NCBI RefSeq assembly: GCF_900129835.1 | Contig: NZ_FQXA01000003.1 | Span: 310,001 to 374,000, forward strand | From: Stutzerimonas xanthomarina DSM 18231 | GTDB lineage: Bacteria > Pseudomonadota > Gammaproteobacteria > Pseudomonadales > Pseudomonadaceae | Length of the DNA: 64,000 bases | Direction of reading: 5' to 3' | Notes under the pieces: model-generated | What the model saw: only the letters and a program-made list of their open reading frames with translations | Database searches by the model: none | What the model was told of the DNA's origin: nothing | Made by a program: the position numbers and the translations under genes | In this document: one piece after another, positions 22,169 through 32,408 of the stretch | Position numbering within the stretch: the first letter of the stretch is position 1 | Layout of the letters: the number at the start of each line of letters is the position of its first letter

Positions 22169-22933
22169 TTACGCTCCAAGCAGTTTGCGGACTCGCTCAA
22201 GGTCTTCAGTCGTGTCGACCCCGGGCGGGGGCGCCTCGACCGCATCGGCGACATGGATACGCTTGCCATGCCAGAGCGCACGTAACTGCTCAAGGCATTC
22301 GGTATTTTCCAGCCAGCATGGACCCCAGGCCACGAAGTCAGCCAGGAACCCGGCGCGGTAAGCATAGATACCAATGTGCCGACGGTAAGGAACATCGTTC
22401 GGAAGCGCATCGGGATCACGCGCGAACGCGTCGCGCGCCCACGGCAGCGGTGCACGGCTGAACGTCAGCGCCAGGCCATCGATATCGCACAGCACCTTTA
22501 CTACGTTCGGGTTGAAGAGCGCATGCGGATCACTGATCGACTCCGCGAGCGTAGCGATAGCCGCTTCGGGGTGCGCAGCCAGATTGAGCGCGACCTGGTC
22601 GATCACCGAAGGCGGGATCAATGGCTCATCGCCCTGAACATTGACAACTATCGCATCAGCCGCAAGGCCCAGCTGGTCCGCCACCTCGGCGAGCCGATCG
22701 GTGCCCGAGTTATGGTCGGCGCGGGTCAGCAATGCCTGCGCGCCAAAGCCTTCGCAAGCCTGCAGAATGCGTTGATCGTCCGTGGCGATCACCACCCGCT
22801 GTGCTCCGCTCCTACAGGCCTGCTCCCATACATGACGAATCATCGGCTTGCCGGCGATGTCCTGCAGGGGCTTACCCGGAAGGCGGGTGGATGCGTAACG
22901 CGCCGGGATCACTACGGTGTAAGCGTTAGTCAT
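22169..22933 (-). CDS. kdsB: 3-deoxy-manno-octulosonate cytidylyltransferase
   Basis: A 254-residue CMP-KDO synthetase that activates KDO for lipopolysaccharide. Nucleotide-binding start [17 protein letters not shown] at residues 8-24, [12 protein letters not shown] near 98 and [15 protein letters not shown] near 182 are family signatures. It is coupled to the Trm112-like gene by a four-base overlap and lies near lpxK, so LPS genes cluster here. Confidence 0.97.
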   Translation of the reverse strand: MTNAYTVVIPARYASTRLPGKPLQDIAGKPMIRHVWEQACRSGAQRVVIATDDQRILQACEGFGAQALLTRADHNSGTDRLAEVADQLGLAADAIVVNVQGDEPLIPPSVIDQVALNLAAHPEAAIATLAESISDPHALFNPNVVKVLCDIDGLALTFSRAPLPWARDAFARDPDALPNDVPYRRHIGIYAYRAGFLADFVAWGPCWLENTECLEQLRALWHGKRIHVADAVEAPPPGVDTTEDLERVRKLLGA

Positions 22934-23115
22934 TTGTCCAGACGCTCATCCACATCAAGGGTGCGGGCTTCGCTTTCGAGCATCACCGGGATGCCGTCCC
23001 GGACCGGAAAGGCCATGCCGTCAGCCTTGCAGATCAGTTCGGACTTGTCATCGGTCAGCTTCAGCGGGCCCTTACAGAGCGGGCAGGCGAGAATATCGAG
23101 CAGTTTGGTATCCAT
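22930..23115 (-). CDS. Trm112/YcaR family zinc-ribbon-like small protein
   Basis: A 61-residue protein of the UPF0434/Trm112 family starting [23 protein letters not shown] pair is at residues 11-14; a single later cysteine (LICKADG) suggests an incomplete zinc site. I use ATG 23115; an upstream in-frame ATG at 23145 adds ten unrelated residues. It is regularly found between lpxK and kdsB, yet its function in bacteria is not established. Confidence 0.93.
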   Translation of the reverse strand: MDTKLLDILACPLCKGPLKLTDDKSELICKADGMAFPVRDGIPVMLESEARTLDVDERLDK

Positions 23116-23162
23116 AGCGCAGTCCTTGGGTGCAGCCGACTGCACCAGGCAGATCGAGCGGC

Positions 23163-24170
23163 TTAGATATGAACGGGCGGCAGCAAACGGTCCAGCTGGG
23201 CATCAAACCAGGCGACGAACGCTGTGGAAGGCTCGGCCTGCACTTGGAGATAACACCAGCCCGGCAGCGCGAAAGCCCGGCATTTGACCGCATCTTTCTC
23301 GGTCATCACCAGGGGTAGCTCTGGGCTGAAACTCAGCTGCTCCAGGCTATAGCGGGCGTGATCGGCGAAGGCATGCGGAATCGGTCGCCAGTGTAGCGCC
23401 TCGAGCGTAGTGAAGAAACGCTGCGGATTGCCGATTCCAGCGACCGCGTGCATCTGCTGGCCTGCCGGGAAATAATCAAGCGACCTGACGTCCCCAGTGC
23501 TTAGCTCGATCAGTCCTGAGGGCTGCAGGGCGAACCCAAAACCGGAGGGACTGTCCGTCAGCGTGCCATTGATCAGTACCGCATCCACCGAGTCTAGTCG
23601 CTCCAGTGGCTCTCGCAGTGGGCCTGCGGGAAGGCAGCGCTGGTTGCCCAGCCCGCGAGCCGCGTCGATAAGGATTAGCTCCAGGTCGCGAGCCAACCGG
23701 TAATGCTGCAGCCCATCGTCGGATAGAATCAGATCCAGTGACTCGAGCTCAAGCAACTTACGAACCGCGCGGGAGCGATCAGGATCGATCATTACCGGTA
23801 CGTTTGTTCGCTGCGCGATCAATAACGGCTCGTCGCCAGCCTCGGCTGCCGAATGCTCGGGCTCAACTCGCCACGGATACTCGGGTGGTCTGGCACCGTA
23901 GCCCCGGCTGACGACGCCAACTCTCAAGCCCCGTCGCTGACAGTGCTCGATGAGCCAGAGAATCAAGGGAGTCTTGCCGGTGCCGCCGACGGTGATATTA
24001 CCGACCACCACCACAGGCACTGGCGAGCGATAGCAGTCGCTCACGCCACTGATGAACCGCTTACGCTTAGCGGTCACCACGTGGCGGTAGAGCATTTCCA
24101 GCGGTGCGAGCAGCGCCAGGGCAGGATGTCCTTCGTACCAGGCCCGCTGGAAGCGATCAGCAAAGGACAT
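23163..24170 (-). CDS. lpxK: Tetraacyldisaccharide 4'-kinase
   Basis: A 335-residue inner-membrane-associated kinase that phosphorylates the lipid A disaccharide at 4'. Walker A is [14 protein letters not shown] near residue 57, [15 protein letters not shown] near 150 contains the catalytic region, and the C-terminal EKDAVK motif is near 290. The ATG overlaps the exbD stop by one base (TAATG). Confidence 0.97.
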   Translation of the reverse strand: MSFADRFQRAWYEGHPALALLAPLEMLYRHVVTAKRKRFISGVSDCYRSPVPVVVVGNITVGGTGKTPLILWLIEHCQRRGLRVGVVSRGYGARPPEYPWRVEPEHSAAEAGDEPLLIAQRTNVPVMIDPDRSRAVRKLLELESLDLILSDDGLQHYRLARDLELILIDAARGLGNQRCLPAGPLREPLERLDSVDAVLINGTLTDSPSGFGFALQPSGLIELSTGDVRSLDYFPAGQQMHAVAGIGNPQRFFTTLEALHWRPIPHAFADHARYSLEQLSFSPELPLVMTEKDAVKCRAFALPGWCYLQVQAEPSTAFVAWFDAQLDRLLPPVHI

Positions 24171-24598
24171 TAGGGCTCCGCCTGGGCCTCAACGGTAGTG
24201 ATGCGCAGGTGCGCAAAGCCCAGTTTCCCGGCCGCATCCATGGCGGTAATAACCGCCTGATGCGGAGTCTTGCCATCGGCACTGATGATCATTGGCCAAC
24301 TCGTATCGCCGCCCGATTCCTTGCTGAGTGCCGCCATCAAGGTGTTCAGATCATGCTTGATCAGTGCCTTGCCGTTGAGACTGAAGTTGCCGTTGACGTC
24401 GATAACAACCTCCAGCCGCTTCTGCTCACTTTCCTGTGGTGGCACACCGCTAGCCGCCTCCGGAAGATCAACCTGGAGCTGGGTTTCGCGAGTAAAGGTA
24501 GTCGTCACCACGAAGAACAGCAGCAGGATGAACACCACATCAATCAGCGGGGCCAGGCCGATGTCGACGTTTTCCCGCGCCTTGCGCCGAAACTTCAC
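24170..24598 (-). CDS. exbD: ExbD/TolR family proton-channel subunit
   Basis: A 142-residue protein with one N-terminal transmembrane helix (about residues 17-38) whose conserved aspartate is in [13 protein letters not shown], then a periplasmic domain. It forms a proton-driven motor with the ExbB-like protein encoded upstream (four-base overlap). The pair sits between comEC and lpxK as in other gamma-proteobacteria; no TonB or outer-membrane partner is adjacent, so the system it energises is unknown. Confidence 0.93.
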   Translation of the reverse strand: MKFRRKARENVDIGLAPLIDVVFILLLFFVVTTTFTRETQLQVDLPEAASGVPPQESEQKRLEVVIDVNGNFSLNGKALIKHDLNTLMAALSKESGGDTSWPMIISADGKTPHQAVITAMDAAGKLGFAHLRITTVEAQAEP

Positions 24599-25227
24599 GC
24601 CTTGCCCTCTCCTAGGTCGACGTCACGGTCACCCTGTACCACTTCAACCAGCTTGATCGCCTCCTGTTCCATACCGACCACTAGCTCTTCGACACGGCGC
24701 AAGAGGAAACGATGGAAGAACAGTGCCGGGATGCCAACCATCAGACCCGCAGCGGTGGTAATCAACGCCTTGGAAATGCCCGCTGCGAGCAACGGCGCGT
24801 TGGCCATACCGGAGCCCATGAAGGCACTGAAAATTTCGATCATGCCCAGTACCGTACCGAGAAGCCCGAGCAAGGGCGCGATACCGGCAATCGTACCCAA
24901 GGCATTGAGGTAGCGCTCCAGGTCATGGACAACGCGGGCGGCTGCTTCCTCGATACACTCTTTCATGATCTCCCGACCATGCTTGGAGTTAGCCAGACCA
25001 GCAGCCAAGATCTCGCCCAGCGGCGAGTCGGCGCGCAGCTCTTTAAGCTTCTGGTTGCTGAGCTTCTTGTCCTTGATCCATTTCCATACCTGACCGAGCA
25101 GGTGTGACGGGGTCACTCGGCTAGGCCGAAGCGTCCACAGCCTTTCGGCAACGATACCGGCGGCGGCGATGGAACACAGGATGATTGGCAGCATTATCCA
25201 GCCGCCCGCTTTAACCAGCTCCCACAC
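24595..25227 (-). CDS. exbB: MotA/TolQ/ExbB family proton-channel protein
   Basis: A 210-residue polytopic protein with a first helix at residues 10-28 and two further helices in the family core (GTIAGIAPLLGLLGTVLGMIE near 112 and the region around LITTAAGLMVGIPALFF near 157). Together with the ExbD-like gene it should form a five-to-two stator complex. An ExbB rather than TolQ assignment follows from genome context (lpxK neighbour), not from a decisive residue. Confidence 0.93.
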   Translation of the reverse strand: MWELVKAGGWIMLPIILCSIAAAGIVAERLWTLRPSRVTPSHLLGQVWKWIKDKKLSNQKLKELRADSPLGEILAAGLANSKHGREIMKECIEEAAARVVHDLERYLNALGTIAGIAPLLGLLGTVLGMIEIFSAFMGSGMANAPLLAAGISKALITTAAGLMVGIPALFFHRFLLRRVEELVVGMEQEAIKLVEVVQGDRDVDLGEGKA

Positions 25228-25298
25228 GAGATGAATCCCCCTCGAAAAAGTGGCGCCACTCTAGCATAGGGCCGCCAGCCCGCCGACGGCCCCGGTTC

Positions 25299-27524
25299 TC
25301 ATTTTTCCCGCCAGAATCGACGCTCGGCACGTAATCCTCGAATAGGCTCGTAACGGCCGAGGCGAATCCGTAGCGCGCCCTGTTCTGCCGTGTCATGAAG
25401 CTGAGCACCGGCCGCTTGAAGTCGCCGCACCACTTCGGGATGAGGATGACCGAATGCGTTATGCAAGCTACGCGAGATGAGCGCCCCGCCCGCTCCAGTC
25501 GCCTCGATGAACGCCGTTGATGAGGAGCTACGACTGCCGTGATGTGGCACCAGCAACCACTCGACGTCGAGTGGCATGGTGCTCGATAGGAGCGCCTGCT
25601 CGGTTTGCACATCGATGTCACCGGTGAGCAGCAGCCGCTCGCCATTCGCCTCGATCAACAACACGCAGGAGGACTGATTTCCATCTTTGGCCTGAGGTGA
25701 CTGCCAAAGCATGAAGCTGACCTGATCCCATTCCCAGACGTCCCCGGAACGGCAAAGCTCGGCGTTTAGCGACGCCGGTAGGCTTTCCGGTTCACCGCTA
25801 ACCACTCGATCAGCTGGCATATGCCGCTGGATCGCCGAAGCGCCGCCGGCATGGTCGCTATCAGCATGACTGAGAATCAGCAGATCAAGACCGCTCACTC
25901 CTAGCGTGCGCAACGATGGCCAGACAACCCGTTCACCGATGTCGAAATCGCCATATCGCGGCCCCGCGTCATATAACAGAGCATGCTCACGCGTGCGGAT
26001 CAGCACGGCGAGTCCCTGACCGACGTCGAACAGCCAGATCTCCGCCTGCCCTGTTGCCGGCTTGTCGGCGGGTGGAAATAGCAGCGGTAACAGAAACATC
26101 AGACCCAACGCCCGAAACGGCACTCCTGACGGTAGCAGGATCAGCAGCATTCCAAGCGCAACCAACAGCCAGCTCCATAGCGGTAAAGACGCCGGAAGCC
26201 ATGCCGGTTGCCAGCCGGCAAGCCATTGCAGCGCATCGAAGAGAACTGCCAACAACCCACCGGCCACCCATAGCACTGGCTCGCCAATGCCTGGCACCCA
26301 CAGCAAGGTTGTGCCCAATAACGAAAACGGAACGATCACCGCACTGACCAGCGGTACAGCAAAGAGGTTGGCGATCGGCCCGCTCAGGCTAACCGGCAGG
26401 CCCAGCGCCAACAGGATCGGCAACAGCCCCAGGGCCATGCTCCACTGTGCGCGACCGAGCGTGCGCCACCAGCTCAAGCTGCCAAGCCGGCCGCGGAACA
26501 CCAGCGCAAGAAGCGCCACCGCCAGGAATGACAACCAGAAGCCCGACTGCAGCCCTACTAGCGGATCCAACAGCAGGACAGCATCAAGCGCGATCAGCAG
26601 CGGCAGCCAGACACCCAGATGCCGATACCGCAAACGCCACAGAAGCACCAGAGCGACCATAACCAACGCTCGCTGGACCGGGACTTCGAAGCCAGCCAGC
26701 CAACCGTACGCAAGCGCTCCAACCAAAGCCAGGCTACAAGCGCAGGGCAACCAGGCTACGCCACGTGGCCAGAGTCCCCAACGCGCTAACAATGCCACCA
26801 GGCCGTAAAGTAAGCCGGCCAGCATGCCCACGTGCTGTCCCGAGATAACCATCAAATGGACGGTTCCGGTGTCCTGTAGCACGCGCCAGTCAGCGGTGGA
26901 CAGACCGCTGTCATCGCCGACCACCAATGCCGCCAGGGCGCCGGAGCGACCCTGAGCGTCAACCGCCAGCAAGCGCTGCCGTAACTGGTCACGCCATGCC
27001 AGCCCGCCTTCCGCTGCTGCCACGCGCTCTCCAGCTTTTATCGTGCCACTGGCACCGATCTGCCGGGCAAGAAGCCAGGCCTCGTAATCGAAAGGATGCG
27101 GGTTGACCAAGCCCCGTGGCCTTTTCAACTTGGCAGCAACCCGCCATCGCTCCCCTGCCTGCATTACCGGACCGCCGTACCACGCAAGGCGAAGACGGGA
27201 TGGAAGGCCACCGTGCCGGGACGTTATATCGATCAGCTCGAAGCGCACCACACCGTCGCGAACATCCGGAAGGCCGGTCACCTTGCCTTCGAGCCAGAAC
27301 GTACGGCCATCGAGTTCAGTTGAAAGGCGGTCGTCCAACGCCCCATGGGCGCACAGACAGGCCCATGCAAACCCGCAGAGAAAGCACCCGATCGCCTGCC
27401 AGCGGAACGGTAATAACACCAGGCCGGCCACCAACACCAATGGCAACACCGAAGCGGGCGGCAATTGCGGTAAAAAACGCAGCAGTAGAACGCCTGCTGC
27501 TAGCGCCAGCATCGCTGTACGCAT
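25299..27524 (-). CDS. comEC: DNA internalization competence protein ComEC/Rec2
   Basis: A 741-residue inner-membrane channel for uptake of single-stranded DNA in natural transformation. Order: N-terminal helices, an OB-like DUF4131 region (about 60-190), the ComEC polytopic core (about 200-490, with VISGQHVGMLAGLLYG) and a C-terminal metallo-beta-lactamase domain (about 510-735) with intact LSHADSDHAGG. I place the start at ATG 27524, preceded by GGAG at five bases; the frame extends 30 codons upstream without similarity. Natural transformation is known in P. stutzeri. Confidence 0.94.
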   Translation of the reverse strand: MRTAMLALAAGVLLLRFLPQLPPASVLPLVLVAGLVLLPFRWQAIGCFLCGFAWACLCAHGALDDRLSTELDGRTFWLEGKVTGLPDVRDGVVRFELIDITSRHGGLPSRLRLAWYGGPVMQAGERWRVAAKLKRPRGLVNPHPFDYEAWLLARQIGASGTIKAGERVAAAEGGLAWRDQLRQRLLAVDAQGRSGALAALVVGDDSGLSTADWRVLQDTGTVHLMVISGQHVGMLAGLLYGLVALLARWGLWPRGVAWLPCACSLALVGALAYGWLAGFEVPVQRALVMVALVLLWRLRYRHLGVWLPLLIALDAVLLLDPLVGLQSGFWLSFLAVALLALVFRGRLGSLSWWRTLGRAQWSMALGLLPILLALGLPVSLSGPIANLFAVPLVSAVIVPFSLLGTTLLWVPGIGEPVLWVAGGLLAVLFDALQWLAGWQPAWLPASLPLWSWLLVALGMLLILLPSGVPFRALGLMFLLPLLFPPADKPATGQAEIWLFDVGQGLAVLIRTREHALLYDAGPRYGDFDIGERVVWPSLRTLGVSGLDLLILSHADSDHAGGASAIQRHMPADRVVSGEPESLPASLNAELCRSGDVWEWDQVSFMLWQSPQAKDGNQSSCVLLIEANGERLLLTGDIDVQTEQALLSSTMPLDVEWLLVPHHGSRSSSSTAFIEATGAGGALISRSLHNAFGHPHPEVVRRLQAAGAQLHDTAEQGALRIRLGRYEPIRGLRAERRFWREK

Positions 27525-27701
27525 CGGATCTCCGGAGTCCGTTCCAGTCATCGGCCGTCTGGCAAATTCAGACACCGCGTCATATAGCTTGGCCGACATC
27601 CTGTCGGCGTTCACAGTGTAGAATTTAGGTCACAACTCCTCTCAGCGCCGGGTCTCGTTTCAGGCATAATCGGGCGCGCTTCACCCCGCCAGAGAATCTT
27701 C

Positions 27702-28217
27702 ATGCCGCGTCGTTTTTTCAAACGCTACATGCCGCACCCTGATCGCTTAAAGACGCACAAGTCTTTGCGGTTTCTCGGCACACTGACGCATGACCCCAAC
27801 CTGCTGCATCTCAATCGGCATTCGGTTTCCCGGGCGATGGCTATCGGCCTGTTCTGGGCCATGATCCCTATGCCCCTGCAGATGCTTGCTGCCGCGCTTT
27901 GTGCAGTGTTGGCCAGAGCCAACCTGCCGATTGCCGTTGGCCTGGTCTGGCTGACTAATCCGCTGACGATGCCGCCAGTCTTCTACTGCAACTACAAGGT
28001 TGGCGCCTGGCTGCTGGACACGCCGGTTTCCCCGATGCCCATGGAACTTAGCCTTGCCTGGGTGCGCCAGATGCTGAACAGCCACTGGCAGCCGCTTTTT
28101 CTAGGCTCGTTCGTCGTCGGCATCGTGGTAGCCGTATTGGGTTACGTTGCGACTCAGAGCTACTGGCGCTGGTGGGTCGGTCGCAGTTGGCGCAAGCGGC
28201 AGATGGACCGCCGCTGA
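27702..28217 (+). CDS. DUF2062 family membrane protein
   Basis: A 171-residue protein with two or three hydrophobic helices (about residues 43-85 and 120-148) and a basic N-terminus (MPRRFFKRYMPH). DUF2062 proteins occur widely in proteobacteria without an assigned biochemical function. It is divergent from comEC and convergent with the lol operon, nine bases from its end. A CATAAT hexamer at 27665-27670 may be its -10. Confidence 0.85.
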   Translation: MPRRFFKRYMPHPDRLKTHKSLRFLGTLTHDPNLLHLNRHSVSRAMAIGLFWAMIPMPLQMLAAALCAVLARANLPIAVGLVWLTNPLTMPPVFYCNYKVGAWLLDTPVSPMPMELSLAWVRQMLNSHWQPLFLGSFVVGIVVAVLGYVATQSYWRWWVGRSWRKRQMDRR

Positions 28218-28226
28218 CCTTGTCAC

Positions 28227-29474
28227 CTACTCGTAGCGCAGCGCTTCGGCTGGCTGTGTCTGCGCGGCCCGCCAAGCGGGATAGACCGTCGCTAGAAAAC
28301 TGAGAAGCAGTGCCGCCAAGGTGACAAGCAAGACATCATGCAGCCGCAGTTCAGACGGCAGAGTGCTGATGAAATACACATCCGAACTAAAGATATGCTG
28401 TCCCGATACCTTTTCCAGCCAGGATACGAGAGCGCTCACGTTCATAGCGCCAAGCACCCCCAACACGGTCCCTATCAGGGTCCCGGTCAGACCGATGATG
28501 CTGCCCTGCACCATGAAGATCGCCATGATTTGGCGGGGCGTTGCGCCCAGAGTACGCAGAATCGCGATATCCGCTCGCTTGTCCGCGACCACCATGATCA
28601 AGGTAGCAATGATATTGAACGCTGCGACCGCCACGATCAGCAGAAGCAGCAGACCAATCATGGTTTTTTCCATCTTCATCGCGCTGAACAGACTGCCCTG
28701 GGTAAGCGACCAGTCCTCGCCACGGTAACCCTTGCCTAACCCGGCGACGAGCTCGGTTGCGATCTGCGGCGCCAGATAGAGATCAGCCAGCTTAACCCTA
28801 ACGCCTTCGACTTGCCCCGGTTGCCAACGAAGAATCTGAGCGGCATCGGCCCGGTGAATCATCGCCAGACTGCCATCCAGCTCAGCGCCAACCTTGAACA
28901 CCCCAACGACGTTCAGACGCTGCATACGCGGCGTGATACCGCCAGGCGCATCGCTTAGCTCAGGCACGATGAGCGTGAGCTTATCGCCCAACTTCAGACC
29001 AAACCGGCGCGCGGTCATCTGCCCGACGATAACGCCTGACTCCCCAGCCTCAAGATCGTCGAGACTGCCAGCGACCATCTTGGTGCCAAGGATCGACACT
29101 TCACTTTCAGCATCCGGATCGATGCCCTTGATTTCAATTGGCTGCATCGAGCCTCGGTAGGAAAGCATGCCCTCAAGCTGGGTAATCGGTGCAGCGCCGA
29201 TCACCCCCGGGTGCGCCTGTAGTTGCTCGGCCAGCGATTGCCAGTCACCCACTGGCCGTCCATCACCAGCAATCACGGCGTGCGGCACCATGCCGAGGAT
29301 GCGGTTGCTCATCTCGCGCTGGAATCCATTCATGACGGACAGCACAATAATCATCGCCAGCACGCCCAGCGACAAGCCGATCATGGATGTCAGGGAAATG
29401 AATGAAATGAAATGATTGCGGCGCTTGGCCCGCGTGTAGCGGCTGCCAATGAAGATGCTGAGCGGCCTGAACAT
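28227..29474 (-). CDS. lolE: Lipoprotein-releasing ABC transporter permease LolE
   Basis: A 415-residue FtsX-type permease of the LolCDE complex, which extracts mature lipoproteins from the inner membrane to LolA. One N-terminal helix (22-48), a large periplasmic domain (50-270), then three helices. It shares long identical stretches with the other permease gene of the operon ([24 protein letters not shown] region, and the same C-terminal [16 protein letters not shown]). LolC or LolE identity is assigned by order only: it is third in the operon. Confidence 0.9.
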   Translation of the reverse strand: MFRPLSIFIGSRYTRAKRRNHFISFISLTSMIGLSLGVLAMIIVLSVMNGFQREMSNRILGMVPHAVIAGDGRPVGDWQSLAEQLQAHPGVIGAAPITQLEGMLSYRGSMQPIEIKGIDPDAESEVSILGTKMVAGSLDDLEAGESGVIVGQMTARRFGLKLGDKLTLIVPELSDAPGGITPRMQRLNVVGVFKVGAELDGSLAMIHRADAAQILRWQPGQVEGVRVKLADLYLAPQIATELVAGLGKGYRGEDWSLTQGSLFSAMKMEKTMIGLLLLLIVAVAAFNIIATLIMVVADKRADIAILRTLGATPRQIMAIFMVQGSIIGLTGTLIGTVLGVLGAMNVSALVSWLEKVSGQHIFSSDVYFISTLPSELRLHDVLLVTLAALLLSFLATVYPAWRAAQTQPAEALRYE

Positions 29475-30187
29475 TAGCCTGCCACCAACCGGCCATCTTC
29501 CAGACGCAGTATGTGATCCATCTGCCCCGCCAGTTGCGGATCGTGCGTGACGACAAGAAAGGCCGTACGCAACGAGCTGCTCAGCTCCAGCATCAGGTCT
29601 TGAATCCCCTGAGCCGTATGGTGATCAAGGTTACCGGTAGGCTCATCGAGCAGCACCAGCGCCGGACGGTTCGCCAAGGCACGCGCGATCGCTACGCGCT
29701 GACGCTCTCCCCCGGACAGTTCTGAAGGCTTATGGGCGAGTCGGTGGCCAAGCCCTACACGCTGCAACAGTTCGGTTGCGCGCATTCGCGCTTCCGGTAT
29801 CGGTGTATTGCCGATTAGCAGCGGCATGCAGACGTTTTCAAGGGCGCTGAATTCAGGCAGCAGATGATGGAACTGATAGACGAAGCCCAGCGCTCGATTA
29901 CGCAGCAGGCCGCGGTCCTTTTCGCTGAGCGCAGAGAGTTCTTCTCCAGCCAGCCAGACGCTCCCCTCGCTAGGGGTATCCAGCCCGCCAAGCAGATTGA
30001 GCAGTGTGCTCTTGCCTGAGCCGGAAGTGCCAACGATGGCGACCCGCTGGCCCGGGAACAGCTCCAGCTCAAGACCGCAAAGCACACTGACCGACTCCGG
30101 CCCCTGTTCGTAGCGTTTGCCCAGGTTGCGGCAGCTCAGCACCGCAGCCTCGTTCGCAGACCGTCCATTCATAAACAACTCACTCAT
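29474..30187 (-). CDS. lolD: Lipoprotein-releasing system ATP-binding protein LolD
   Basis: A 237-residue ABC ATPase. Walker [10 protein letters not shown] near residue 48, signature [15 protein letters not shown] near 150 and Walker [14 protein letters not shown] near 172. The start at ATG 30187 overlaps the lolC stop by eight bases (ATGAGTGA); ATG 30172 is an alternative. It ends one base into the next permease start, so the three genes are tightly coupled. Confidence 0.95.
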   Translation of the reverse strand: MSELFMNGRSANEAAVLSCRNLGKRYEQGPESVSVLCGLELELFPGQRVAIVGTSGSGKSTLLNLLGGLDTPSEGSVWLAGEELSALSEKDRGLLRNRALGFVYQFHHLLPEFSALENVCMPLLIGNTPIPEARMRATELLQRVGLGHRLAHKPSELSGGERQRVAIARALANRPALVLLDEPTGNLDHHTAQGIQDLMLELSSSLRTAFLVVTHDPQLAGQMDHILRLEDGRLVAG

Positions 30188-31427
30188 ATCGTAACGCCTC
30201 GGCCGGTTGCGTCCGGGCCGCACGCCAAGCCGGATACAGGGTGGCGAAAAAGCTGAGAATCAGTGCTGCGGCGCAGACCTGAATCACATCGGCCGTCATC
30301 AGCCGGGACGGCAGATAGTCAATGAAATATACGTCTGCACTAAGAAATTTGTGCCCGATCAAGCGCTCTAGCGCAGCGATCCAACTGCTTACATTGAGCG
30401 CTGCGAAGATGCCCAGCAGCGCGCCCACCAGGGTACCGACAACGCCTATCACAGTGCCCTGTACCATGAAGATCGCCATGATCTGCCGCGGCGTCGCGCC
30501 AAGCGTTCGCAAAATCGCGATGTCCCCACGCTTATCGGTCACAACCATGACCAGCGTGGAAATAATGTTGAAGGCTGCCACCGCGACGATCAGTAATAGC
30601 AACAGGCCGATCATGGCCTTTTCCATACGGATTGCCTGGTAAAGGTTACCGTGGGTGCGGGTCCAATCCCGGGAATAGAACTCATCCCCCAATTTGCCCG
30701 CCAGCTCCCAGGCAATACGCGGGGCCTGAAACAGATCGACGAACCGCAGACGCAGCCCCTGCACCTGATCAGCCTGCCAGCGATGCAATCGCGCCAGATC
30801 GGAGATATTTGCCATAGCCACATAGCCATCGATCTCCCCCGCACCCACATGAAAAATACCGCGCACTGTGAAACGCTTCATGCGCGGGAAAACACCAGCC
30901 GGCGTGACGGTGACCTCAGGAGCCACGAAGGTGACCTTGTCGCCGACAGCTACACCCAAGGTGCTGGCCGCCTTATCACCGATAACAATGCCGAATTCGC
31001 CAGGCGCCAGTTCTGCAAGTCCGCCCTCACGAAAAAACTGGCCCACGATGGATACTTCCGGCTCGATAACCGGGTCCACAGCGTTAATCAATATTTTGGT
31101 CACCTGCCCACGATGGGTCAGCAAACCTTGCATTTGTATGAACGGCGCAACGGCAGCGACCTGAGGATGCTGCGCCAGCCGCTCAGCCACAGTTTGCCAG
31201 TCGTCGATAGGGGTCGCGCTTTCGATAGTGGCGTGAGGCACCATGCCTAACACACGGCTGCGCATCTCATGATCAAAACCATTCATCACCGACAGCACAA
31301 CGATCATGACGAGCACACCGAGCGCCAATCCGATCATGGAGGTGAAAGAGATGAAGGAGACGAAGAGGCTGCGACGTTTGGCGCGTGTGTAGCGCGCCCC
31401 GATATACACGGACAGCGGTCTGAACAT
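30180..31427 (-). CDS. lolC: Lipoprotein-releasing ABC transporter permease LolC
   Basis: A 415-residue FtsX-type permease, first gene of the lol operon. The N-terminal [17 protein letters not shown] start, helix at 22-48, large periplasmic domain and three C-terminal helices match LolC/LolE. It is the same length as the third gene and clearly paralogous to it, so the two form the expected heterodimer. Divergent from the PilZ-domain gene; both promoters must lie in 31428-31527. Confidence 0.91.
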   Translation of the reverse strand: MFRPLSVYIGARYTRAKRRSLFVSFISFTSMIGLALGVLVMIVVLSVMNGFDHEMRSRVLGMVPHATIESATPIDDWQTVAERLAQHPQVAAVAPFIQMQGLLTHRGQVTKILINAVDPVIEPEVSIVGQFFREGGLAELAPGEFGIVIGDKAASTLGVAVGDKVTFVAPEVTVTPAGVFPRMKRFTVRGIFHVGAGEIDGYVAMANISDLARLHRWQADQVQGLRLRFVDLFQAPRIAWELAGKLGDEFYSRDWTRTHGNLYQAIRMEKAMIGLLLLLIVAVAAFNIISTLVMVVTDKRGDIAILRTLGATPRQIMAIFMVQGTVIGVVGTLVGALLGIFAALNVSSWIAALERLIGHKFLSADVYFIDYLPSRLMTADVIQVCAAALILSFFATLYPAWRAARTQPAEALRYE

Positions 31428-31527
31428 AAATCGTTGGGTTCGCTTTCGCTGGCGGGAAATAACAAGCTGAATGACGACGCCAAGCGGCCTGATACACTCA
31501 AGCCATCACTGCAGCTCAGGGATCGAC

Positions 31528-32103
31528 ATGCCCATAGAAGACACTGATGATCGCCGCGAATACTATCGTATCGAGGACATGATCGCACTGGAAATCCTGC
31601 CGCCGGAACACGCCGAAACAGTCTCAGGTCACGGATCGACGCAACGGTTCGAACTGCTCGGCGAACTCCACCAACTCGACTTCGAGGCACAGCATCTGCT
31701 GCGTCAGATAGCCGAGGGTAACCGCACGCTGGCCAACTACCTGAAGGTGCAGAATAAGCGTATCGAGCTGATTGGTCAGGCGCTCGCTCAGGATTTACTG
31801 CGGGACCTCGGCCCGCCACGTGCGACCGTGCTGTCAGAAGGCGGCATCAATTTCGTAAACGACCAAGCGCTTGATGTGGGCTCGACATGGTTACTTAAGC
31901 TGGCATTGATGCCGCAGGGTCTGGGCATGCTGCTGACTGCACGCATAGCGAGCTGCCAAGCGCTCGAGAGCGGGAAATTTGCAATCGGTACCTCTTTCGA
32001 AGCGTTGACTGATGCACAACGACAATTGCTTGCGCGGCATATCCTGCAGAAACAGGCGGCGGAACGACGCCTGGCTCGTGAAAGCTCGCAAGGACCTGAT
32101 TGA
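31528..32103 (+). CDS. PilZ-like domain protein with inserted helical segment
   Basis: A 191-residue cytoplasmic protein. The c-di-GMP signature RxxxR is present at Arg10-Arg14 (RREYYR), but the second motif [D/N]xSxxG reads VLSEGG at 101-106, with Val in the Asp/Asn position. Between them lies a long helical stretch (about residues 40-95) with heptad-like leucines, reminiscent of tetrameric PilZ proteins with an inserted coil. Ligand binding may be weak or lost. I chose ATG 31528 behind AGGGA. It is coupled by TGATG to the next gene. Confidence 0.75.
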   Translation: MPIEDTDDRREYYRIEDMIALEILPPEHAETVSGHGSTQRFELLGELHQLDFEAQHLLRQIAEGNRTLANYLKVQNKRIELIGQALAQDLLRDLGPPRATVLSEGGINFVNDQALDVGSTWLLKLALMPQGLGMLLTARIASCQALESGKFAIGTSFEALTDAQRQLLARHILQKQAAERRLARESSQGPD

Positions 32104-32408
32104 TGCGCCCCCTTCTACTCATTCTGCTGATCTCCAGTCTGAACACATCTGCACACGCTGACGACATCAAAATCCCGGTCGGCCAGCAAGGCCTGGCCAA
32201 CGTCCCGCTCCCCAGCCGCGGAGATGCGACGATCGATGTACTTGATCGTTTTGGTCTAGCCGATGAGGAACATCCTGCGATCGGCCAGCCGCCTATCACT
32301 CGCTGGGATTATCGCGATTTTTCTGTCTATTTCGAAGGCAACCGGGTGATCGACAGCGTTGTTCATCACCAACATTCCCCATCATTGCAACCAGAGAGAC
32401 AACCGTGA
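32103..32408 (+). CDS. Small secreted protein of unknown function
   Basis: A 101-residue protein with an apparent signal peptide (MRPLLLILLISSLNTSAHA, cleavage after about residue 19). The mature part has no motif I recognise. It is translated in a tight operon: its ATG overlaps the PilZ-protein stop (TGATG) and its stop overlaps the GTG of the phosphodiesterase. It contains no cysteine in the mature part. Conserved linkage to the two enzymes is the only functional hint. Confidence 0.8.
   Translation: MRPLLLILLISSLNTSAHADDIKIPVGQQGLANVPLPSRGDATIDVLDRFGLADEEHPAIGQPPITRWDYRDFSVYFEGNRVIDSVVHHQHSPSLQPERQP

Noticed and set aside
26062..26808. 248-codon open frame antisense to comEC
   Set aside because: Shadow of the ComEC coding strand without a motif.
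27525..27614. Longer N-terminus of comEC
   Set aside because: No family similarity, and a GGAG ribosome site lies before ATG 27524.
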